Origin: Balneolales bacterium
GTDB lineage: Bacteria; Bacteroidota; Rhodothermia; Balneolales; Natronogracilivirgulaceae
NCBI GenBank assembly: GCA_007120555.1
Contig: SKNL01000150.1
Span: forward strand, 1-6,529
Direction: 5' to 3'
Length of the DNA stretch: 6,529 nucleotides
Below the pieces are notes generated by a model that was given only the letters and a program-made list of their open reading frames with translations, made no database searches and had not been told where the DNA came from. The position numbers and the translations under genes are program-made. Below, in pieces: positions 1-4,955 of the stretch (position 1 is its first letter; every line of letters starts with the position of its first letter).

Positions 1-1679
1 ATGAATACCAGGACACCAACCACGCACAGTACCGGGCGACCAAACTTCTGGCTGAGGGACACAAGAACATCTGCGTGGTGGGCGATGACTCGCAGAGCAT
101 CTATTCCTTCCGCGGAGCCGACATTTCCAACATCCTGAATTTCCGGGAAGACTATCCCGATTCCCTTCAAATACCGCTTGAGCAGAACTACCGCTCGACC
201 AAAGCCATCTTGAAATGCGCCGATTCCGTGATCAAAAAGAACAAATCGCGCCTGGAAAAGACACTTTGGACCCACAACGACCAGGGAGATGCGATCACCG
301 TCCTGGAGAATTACGATGAACGCGATGAGGCAAACCGCATCGTCCGCACTGTTGAGGAGAGAAAACTGCGCGGGAACCTCTCCTACCGTGATTTTGCCGT
401 GCTGTACCGGACCAACTATCAAAGCAGGGTACTCGAAGATGCCTTCCGGCGTCGCGGTATCCCCTACCAGCTGGTCGGCGGCATCTCTTTCTATCAGAGA
501 AAGGAAATCAAGGATGTGACAGCTTACCTGCGTCTGCTGGTGAATCCGCATGACGATGAGGCCGTGCTGCGTGTGATCAACGAACCCGGACGCGGCGTTG
601 GCGAGAAAACACTGTCCATTCTCATGGATATTGCCCGTTCTGAGGAGAAATCGCTTTGGGATGTGATCAGCGATGTGGAATCGACCGGAGTCTACAAGCC
701 GGCCATACCCAGGATCCGGGAGTTCGTGGACCTGCTGAACCGTACCAGGGAGAAACTGGACGGGACCGGGATCACCGACACGGTACGGTACCTGCTGGAT
801 GAGTCCGGCTACGTACGCCAGTTCATTGAAGAACATTCCCATGATTCCCTGATGCGCCGGCAGAACGTGATGGAGCTGCTCAATGCCATCTCCTACTTTG
901 AGAAAAGCAGCAATCAACCAACCCTGAGCACTTTTTTGCAGGAAATAAGCCTGGTAACGGACCTGGATGCCCATGATTCCAGCGAACCTGCCGTGACACT
1001 GATGACCGTTCACGGATCCAAGGGGCTTGAGTTTCCGATTGTGTTCATTGCGGGGCTGGAAGAAGAACTCTTTCCCATTGGAGGCAGAGTGGGCGAGGAA
1101 GTGGATATTGAGGAAGAGAGGCGCCTGTTCTACGTCGCCATTACACGTGCTGAAAAGCATCTCTATTTCAGTTATGCGAAAAACCGTTTCCGGTTCGGCG
1201 AACAGATCGAAATGAGGCGGTCGCGATTCCTTGATGAGGTGGATGCGTCCGTGGTCCGGACAGAAACCGGAGCCACAATCCGGCAGAGCGGTTCCGGCAG
1301 ACCCGGATACCGAAGCACCTACATATCCTATGACAACCGGGATCAGAAACAGGATACTGCATCTTCTGACTGGAACCGTGGCAGCAAGGGTGGACACAGC
1401 GCGGAAACGGGCAGACGTGATCCCGGCCGTGATCGTATCGATTTCCCGGAATCAGGCAGGAATGGCGGTTCCGGCGACGGGACGCGAATCGAATACGACC
1501 CGGATTCCGAAGGTGGTGCATGGCGTCCGGGCATGGCCGTTATCCACCCGAAATTCGGGGCCGGGAAAATCCTGCAATGCGAAGGACAGGGCGAGAATAC
1601 CCGTTTGACGGTCTTCTTCAAGAATGCCGGACAAAAAAAACTGGTGGCCCGGCTTGCCAATCTCACGGTCATTGAATGA
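1..1679 (+). CDS. pcrA: UvrD/PcrA-type superfamily 1 DNA helicase, C-terminal part (5' end outside window)
   Basis: ATP-driven 3'-5' DNA helicase of the UvrD/PcrA/Rep family, which acts in repair, replication restart and removal of proteins or stalled RNA polymerase from DNA. The window opens inside Walker B: bases 1-2 are the end of the Asp codon and the frame continues EYQDTN. Counting that Glu as residue 1, motif III is GDDSQSIYSFRGADI (27-41), motif IV LEQNYRST (59-66), motif V TLMTVHGSKGLEF (332-344), and motif VI ERRLFYVAITRAEKH (372-386) with its ATP-sensing Arg at 382. A Gly/Arg/Ser/Asp-rich, probably disordered linker (about 419-505) leads to a Tudor-like domain (about 507-558; HPKFGAGKI), known in PcrA/UvrD for contacting RNA polymerase. 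The 558 visible residues plus about 225 missing ones give a normal family length. GTG at 75 is internal, not a start. It converges on the M50 gene, 31 bp apart. PcrA and UvrD cannot be separated here, so the symbol is by convention. Confidence 0.95.
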   Translation, partial: EYQDTNHAQYRATKLLAEGHKNICVVGDDSQSIYSFRGADISNILNFREDYPDSLQIPLEQNYRSTKAILKCADSVIKKNKSRLEKTLWTHNDQGDAITVLENYDERDEANRIVRTVEERKLRGNLSYRDFAVLYRTNYQSRVLEDAFRRRGIPYQLVGGISFYQRKEIKDVTAYLRLLVNPHDDEAVLRVINEPGRGVGEKTLSILMDIARSEEKSLWDVISDVESTGVYKPAIPRIREFVDLLNRTREKLDGTGITDTVRYLLDESGYVRQFIEEHSHDSLMRRQNVMELLNAISYFEKSSNQPTLSTFLQEISLVTDLDAHDSSEPAVTLMTVHGSKGLEFPIVFIAGLEEELFPIGGRVGEEVDIEEERRLFYVAITRAEKHLYFSYAKNRFRFGEQIEMRRSRFLDEVDASVVRTETGATIRQSGSGRPGYRSTYISYDNRDQKQDTASSDWNRGSKGGHSAETGRRDPGRDRIDFPESGRNGGSGDGTRIEYDPDSEGGAWRPGMAVIHPKFGAGKILQCEGQGENTRLTVFFKNAGQKKLVARLANLTVIE

Positions 1680-1710
1680 CGTTGCCTGTCCGCCTTGAGT
1701 ACCGGGATCT

Positions 1711-2835
1711 TCAGGTTCCCAGCGCCTCACGGAATTCCACAAACTGCATGATGTCTTTTCTGGAAATGATGCCAACCAGCTCGCCGTTTTCAAGGACCGG
1801 CAGACGCCCGCTGCCTGCATCGATCATCTGCATAAGCACATCGTAGGCATCCGTGTCCGGTTTAACGGTCCGCAATGCGTCACGGGGTGTCATAACGTCA
1901 GAGACGCGTGTGTACTGCCATTGATCGCGGTCAACGGCCTTGACCTGATTGATCTCCACCAGCCCGACAAACTCGTCATTTCTCATCACTGGAAAACAGG
2001 AAAACCTGTTCTTAAAGAAATATTCATCCACCAGGTTTTTGATACTGACATTCGGATGTACCGTAGAGGGATTGGTGGTCATGATCTTGCCTACCGGAAT
2101 TCCGGACAGACCCTCCCTCATGGCAACCATGTAGTAACCGCTTTTGGCCGATTGAAGCAGAAACATGCCGACAAAGATCCACACAATTCCCACAATAAGG
2201 CCGCCGCCAAAAATAACCATCACCCCTGTGAACATCAGGACAAAGGCAAAAATCTGGCCCATGTTACTGACGATCCGTGTTGATTTGCGAAGATTGCCGC
2301 TGTAATGCCAAATGGCCGCGCGCAGCATCCGTCCGCCATCCAGCGGAAAACCGGGCACCAAATTGAAGATTACCAGCAGGATGTTTATGTAGCCGATATA
2401 CCAGAACACCCCATGCAGCCCCTCGCGGATAAACGGCTCCAGAAGAAAAGCCAAGCCCAGGAACAGCAGTCCAATAATGAAACTGCACAAGGGACCGGCT
2501 CCGGCTATCACAAATTCGTCGCGCGCGCGTTCAGGCTCTTTTTTCATTTTTGCGAGGCCGCCGAAGATGAAAAGGATGATTTCCGATATCTCAACGCTCC
2601 GTTTTCTTGCTGCCAGTGCGTGTGCAAATTCATGCAACAGTATGGATACGAAAAAAAGCAATGCCGCCAGCACACTGAGCAACCATGCCTCCCAGGCGGC
2701 CATGTCCTCATAATTCTGCGGGAAGAAATATCTGGCCAGCATGAATACAACCAGAACGAACATGACAAACCAGCTGTAATCGAGGCCGATCCTGATGTTT
2801 TTATAGGTACCCAGAGTCAATCCTTGTCGTTGCAT
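1711..2835 (-). CDS. Site-2 protease (M50) family membrane zinc metalloprotease with tandem CBS domains
   Basis: Intramembrane zinc protease that would cut membrane-embedded substrates such as anti-sigma factors or signal-peptide remnants. It has 374 residues. Predicted membrane segments lie at about 20-37, 50-67 (running into the active site), 108-131, 143-160, 193-212 and 213-229. The zinc motif HEFAH is at 68-72 (ligands His68 and His72, catalytic Glu69). The third-ligand motif NLVPGFPLDGGR is at 158-169 (Asp166). Two CBS domains follow at about 247-302 and 309-366. CBS pairs usually bind adenine nucleotides, so control by cell energy state is plausible but inferred. The order of membrane core then CBS pair resembles SpoIVFB-related group III S2Ps rather than RseP, as no PDZ domain is present. 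The ATG at 2835 is supported by GGAG 8 nt upstream. All catalytic residues seen are intact. No anti-sigma factor or other likely substrate is encoded in the window, so the substrate is unknown. Confidence 0.93.
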   Translation of the reverse strand: MQRQGLTLGTYKNIRIGLDYSWFVMFVLVVFMLARYFFPQNYEDMAAWEAWLLSVLAALLFFVSILLHEFAHALAARKRSVEISEIILFIFGGLAKMKKEPERARDEFVIAGAGPLCSFIIGLLFLGLAFLLEPFIREGLHGVFWYIGYINILLVIFNLVPGFPLDGGRMLRAAIWHYSGNLRKSTRIVSNMGQIFAFVLMFTGVMVIFGGGLIVGIVWIFVGMFLLQSAKSGYYMVAMREGLSGIPVGKIMTTNPSTVHPNVSIKNLVDEYFFKNRFSCFPVMRNDEFVGLVEINQVKAVDRDQWQYTRVSDVMTPRDALRTVKPDTDAYDVLMQMIDAGSGRLPVLENGELVGIISRKDIMQFVEFREALGT

Positions 2836-2843
2836 TGCCTTTT

Positions 2844-2847
2844 CTCC
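2844..2847 (-). promoter_or_regulatory. Ribosome-binding site of the M50 protease gene
   Basis: On the minus strand GGAG lies 8 nt before the ATG at 2835, a good Shine-Dalgarno match at normal spacing. It supports that start, and it is the clearest such site in the window; the lon start has none. Confidence 0.7.
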
Positions 2848-2890
2848 GATTTTGATTCAAATAACCGCACCCATGACCGTTGGTTATCCA

Positions 2891-2903
2891 TACAGTATCT
2901 GTA
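2891..2903. repeat. Short inverted repeat in the divergent promoter region
   Basis: TACAG and CTGTA form perfect 5-bp arms around a 3-nt centre (TAT). Its place, about 56 bp upstream of the M50 start, would suit a small operator. An arm this short can arise by chance, and it does not match a regulator box I know: its half-sites face the opposite way to an E. coli-type LexA box. Confidence 0.35.
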
Positions 2904-2996
2904 CACCAATCGCCATGATCTACTCGTTTCATATTACATAAGTACATACCTTTAATCCAGCGAGAAACGATTGTCCTGTCTCTCACCCCTTGTGCA

Positions 2997-3027
2997 TTGG
3001 TTGCGTAGTTTTTTTCTTGTACCTTTG
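2997..3027 (+). promoter_or_regulatory. Bacteroidota-type promoter for the outer-membrane protein gene
   Basis: The -7 element TACCTTTG (3020-3027) matches all six fixed positions of the Bacteroidota consensus TAnnTTTG. A TTG at 2997-2999 (within ATTGG) lies 20 nt upstream, where the -33 TTTG/TTG element is expected. Transcription would then begin at about 3032-3035, giving a leader of roughly 55 nt before the ATG at 3090. The motif match is seen directly; promoter activity is inferred. Confidence 0.6.
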
Positions 3028-3063
3028 GACGCATTTGTGTGGTTACATGACAATATTATTTTC

Positions 3064-3078
3064 GGCTTCCAGGGAGCC
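3064..3078 (+). promoter_or_regulatory. Small leader hairpin overlapping a Shine-Dalgarno-like stretch
   Basis: GGCTTC (3064-3069) can pair with GGAGCC (3073-3078), one pair being G-U, across a 3-nt loop. The hairpin would bury the AGGGAG stretch (3071-3076) and leave the second AGGG (3079-3082) exposed 7 nt before the ATG at 3090. It could tune translation of the outer-membrane protein, but it is short and may be incidental. Confidence 0.3.
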
Positions 3079-3089
3079 AGGGTCCACCC

Positions 3090-4601
3090 ATGTTTATCAG
3101 GGCAATAATACTTTTTTTGTGTCACATCATCCTGGCAATGACGGCCGGTGAAGCGGCCCGCGCCCAGATGATCGCCACTCCGAGCCAGGTGGCGCTGGGA
3201 GGTGGAGTGGCCTACAGTTCAGGACTTTCCGCGCACTTCAACAATCCGGCCAACCTGATGATCCGGGAGGATCACCGGAGGCATGAGATCACATGGGGCA
3301 TCGGCGGGGTTCATCACGGCACGGGCGTGCCCGTTCGAAACACCGGCAATCTGCCTGGCAACGTCCGCTCCTACTTTGTCCCGGACGACCTCAATACCCC
3401 TGGTGTGATCACTGATGCCGAACGTGAGCGCATGTTTCATGGGTCCGACCGCTACTATCAGACACAATCCTATGAAATAATCCCGGTTGGATATACCTGG
3501 TCCGGGAATCAGCGTGCCCGTTCTGTTGCATTGCGCTCAAGAGGGATCACGTCTTTTGAAATGAATCGCAACTGGTATGACAGCGGCGCCGCCGTGGATG
3601 ATCCGGAACCCCCTTTCGTGCGTTTTGTAAATGAGAACTACCAGGTGTATCACGAAGTGTCTTTTGCCGTGGCACGGGAAGTGACGATGCTCAATCAGTG
3701 GCATTCCGGACTCAACACGCTGTACATAGGCCTGGCCCCGAAGGTTCTCTTCGGTGGGATGTACTCCCAGGTCCGCTATCGCTCCGAATATGAAATCATC
3801 GATGGTGCATGGCAGAACTCGGGGGATCTGGAAGTCCTGACGGCAGGCAACATGAACGGGTATCTTGAATCGCTGATCTCGTCGGGCAATGCCCAACAAG
3901 CCTTCCGTGAGCATCTGTCCCCCTCATCCAACCTGAATACAAGTGGCCTGGGGATCGGCCTGGATGCGGGGTTAACCTATATCATCCCGTTGGGAGACGA
4001 TATTTCACTATCCCCTCACAGCCAGGAGCCGCTCAGGAAATCGCTGCGTTTCAGTGTTGCACTTACCGATCTGGGGGCCATCCGGTATACCGGCAGCCCC
4101 GGGGAATGGTACACGCAAATGATTATCCGGACGTACCCCGAAATTCCCGGGAACAGTGCTCGTTTCGAGGGAAAGCCGGGTGAGCTGCTCCGCTACATAA
4201 ATGACGACAGTGCGGAGGATTCCGTGCTGGACAATCTCGGCCTTGTCGATGATTCCCCGTTTTTCGTACAGCTTCCCACCGAGCTGCATGTCGGTTCTGC
4301 TCTGCAATATGACTGGTTCACATCCATGGTCGACCTGAATTACCGTTTCAATTCACCTGATTTCCGCACAGACGGCTGGCGCATATCCGTCGGCTCGGAA
4401 ATCCGGCTGATTCCGTATCTTCCGCTCAGGGGAAGCGTGCAGCTGAACCCCGATAGAAAGCTGGCCGTGGGAGCCGGAGCCGGGCTGGATATCGGCATCG
4501 TACGGGCATCCGGCGCCGTTCGCCTGTTCCACACAGAGGGAAAGGCCTCCCAGTGGCACGTCAACAGTATCTCCGCATTGTCACTTCAGGTTCGGTTTTG
4601 A
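3090..4601 (+). CDS. Putative outer-membrane beta-barrel protein of unknown function
   Basis: A 503-residue exported protein. Residues 1-25 form a classic signal peptide: Arg4, a hydrophobic core to about 18, and an ARA/Q type I cleavage site after residue 25. No later transmembrane helix is seen. The mature protein starts with a Gly-rich segment and an NNPANL motif (51-56), like the NPA-L segment near the N-terminus of FadL/PorV-like and DUF5723-type outer-membrane proteins. The rest alternates polar and hydrophobic residues as in beta-strands, and the chain ends in SALSLQVRF, a C-terminal strand with terminal Phe that fits the barrel-assembly signal. I recognise no catalytic motif and assign no substrate. 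The ATG at 3090 is preceded by AGGG at 7 nt and AGGGAG at 13 nt, so the ribosome-binding site is modest. It is transcribed alone, from its own promoter to a hairpin at 4643-4672. DUF5723 membership is possible but not established here. Confidence 0.8.
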   Translation: MFIRAIILFLCHIILAMTAGEAARAQMIATPSQVALGGGVAYSSGLSAHFNNPANLMIREDHRRHEITWGIGGVHHGTGVPVRNTGNLPGNVRSYFVPDDLNTPGVITDAERERMFHGSDRYYQTQSYEIIPVGYTWSGNQRARSVALRSRGITSFEMNRNWYDSGAAVDDPEPPFVRFVNENYQVYHEVSFAVAREVTMLNQWHSGLNTLYIGLAPKVLFGGMYSQVRYRSEYEIIDGAWQNSGDLEVLTAGNMNGYLESLISSGNAQQAFREHLSPSSNLNTSGLGIGLDAGLTYIIPLGDDISLSPHSQEPLRKSLRFSVALTDLGAIRYTGSPGEWYTQMIIRTYPEIPGNSARFEGKPGELLRYINDDSAEDSVLDNLGLVDDSPFFVQLPTELHVGSALQYDWFTSMVDLNYRFNSPDFRTDGWRISVGSEIRLIPYLPLRGSVQLNPDRKLAVGAGAGLDIGIVRASGAVRLFHTEGKASQWHVNSISALSLQVRF

Positions 4602-4642
4602 CCTGAAATGCTCACATCCATTCTGCCTGTTTGTCATGGCAT

Positions 4643-4672
4643 CATGAAGCCGGATTCCCGTCCGGCTTCATG
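4643..4672 (+). terminator. Hairpin terminator after the outer-membrane protein gene
   Basis: CATGAAGCCGGA (4643-4654) and TCCGGCTTCATG (4661-4672) are perfectly complementary 12-bp arms around a 6-nt loop (TTCCCG). It begins 41 bp after the stop codon at 4599-4601. The following bases (CTTCCCTCTT) are pyrimidine-rich but not a clean T-tract, so it is an imperfect intrinsic terminator and may also protect the mRNA 3' end. The reverse strand has the same stem but also no T-run. Confidence 0.75.
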
Positions 4673-4755
4673 CTTCCCTCTTACTGCCATTTTGACGTTT
4701 TGCCTGCCAGATTGTACGTGGATTCAAATACGGCCTGGTAATTGCCCGCTATATG

Positions 4756-4842
4756 GAATGTTGCATAAAAAGCAGACATCCTGATATATGTTCACTCAAG
4801 AATGGAGCATTATCCGTTCTTTTACAAAAGCAGAATGTTGCA
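4756..4842 (+). repeat. 10-bp direct repeat GAATGTTGCA upstream of lon
   Basis: GAATGTTGCA occurs at 4756-4765 and again at 4833-4842, 77 bp apart. The second copy runs into a TTGCA-C-TGCAA palindrome (4838-4848). It may be a repeated binding site, or chance in AT-rich sequence. Confidence 0.35.
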
Positions 4843-4854
4843 CTGCAAAAAAAC

Positions 4855-4874
4855 GTTAATAATAAACTATTAAC
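4855..4874. repeat. Operator-like inverted repeat upstream of lon
   Basis: GTTAATA (4855-4861) and TATTAAC (4868-4874) are perfect 7-bp arms with a 6-nt spacer (ATAAAC), ending 81 bp before the lon ATG. A 20-bp AT-rich dyad of this size and place fits a dimeric helix-turn-helix repressor site. With a 6-nt loop and no G/C-rich stem it is a poor terminator. The dyad is seen directly; the regulatory role is inferred. Confidence 0.5.
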
Positions 4875-4894
4875 ATTGGCATCTCAATGCATTG
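4874..4894. repeat. Overlapping palindromes next to the lon operator-like dyad
   Basis: CATTG (4874-4878) and CAATG (4885-4889) are inverted around 6 nt (GCATCT). CAATGCATTG (4885-4894) is itself a perfect 10-bp palindrome sharing the second arm. The first dyad has the same 6-nt spacing as the neighbouring one at 4855-4874, which abuts it at base 4874. Confidence 0.4.
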
Positions 4895-4955
4895 TGGAAT
4901 ACTTTACACGGTACGGATGCCAGGCTGAAAAACTAAAAATCAGAGCATAAGATAC

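Larger units (their letters stand above)
2836..3089. promoter_or_regulatory. Divergent intergenic region between the M50 protease and the outer-membrane protein genes
   Basis: This 254-bp spacer must hold the promoters of both divergent genes. It is visibly more AT-rich than its flanks. The rightward promoter is recognisable at 2997-3027. For the leftward gene I could not find a convincing promoter of either the Bacteroidota type (TAnnTTTG) or the sigma-70 type. A perfect 5-bp dyad (TACAG, 3 nt, CTGTA) lies at 2891-2903 and an interrupted palindrome (TTTGATTCAAA, one central base) at 2851-2861, just upstream of the M50 ribosome-binding site. A plus-strand reading frame crossing this region is the antisense of the membrane protease and is not considered a gene. 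Confidence 0.6.
4602..4955. promoter_or_regulatory. Intergenic region with terminator and AT-rich lon control region
   Basis: This 354-bp gap has two parts. The left part holds the hairpin at 4643-4672. The right part, about 4741-4950, drops to roughly 36% GC by hand count and is packed with short dyads (4819-4830, 4838-4848, 4855-4874, 4874-4889, 4885-4894). That is typical of a promoter and operator region and fits its place directly before lon. I found no CIRCE element. No promoter match is convincing: the best Bacteroidota-like -7 box is TAACATTG at 4871-4878 (5 of 6 fixed bases), with no -33 partner. A 65-codon reading frame at 4753-4950 is judged non-coding. Confidence 0.6.

Noticed and set aside
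75..77. GTG as a start codon for the helicase
   Set aside because: The frame is open upstream to the window edge and encodes the Walker B residues EYQDTN, so this is an internal valine codon.
1668..1680. Palindrome GTCATT-G-AATGAC over the helicase stop codon as a terminator
   Set aside because: The arms allow only a 5-bp A/T-rich stem with a 3-nt loop and no T-tract follows; nothing convincing as a terminator was found in the 31-bp convergent gap.
1168..1820. Overlapping minus-strand reading frames (1168-1521, 1343-1672 and 1452-1820) opposite the helicase C-terminus
   Set aside because: The helicase frame is continuous with all motifs and a Tudor-like domain; these are antisense shadows in GC-rich linker sequence.
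1921..2283. A 120-codon plus-strand reading frame opposite the M50/CBS region
   Set aside because: Antisense shadow of the M50 protease gene, with no independent domain or start signal.
2305..2955. A 216-codon plus-strand reading frame opposite the M50 protease start
   Set aside because: It is antisense to a well-supported membrane protein; its Gln/His/Lys-rich composition is what the complement of hydrophobic codons gives.
4721..4730. GATTCAAATA shared with 2854-2863 in the other intergenic region, as a common regulatory word
   Set aside because: A 10-bp AT-rich match between two intergenic regions is weak, and the position and orientation relative to genes differ.
4753..4950. A 65-codon plus-strand reading frame ending 5 bp before the lon ATG, possibly a leader peptide gene
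   Set aside because: It lies entirely in the AT-rich, dyad-rich control region, has no ribosome-binding site, shows no recognisable domain or coding-like composition, and covers all the candidate operators.
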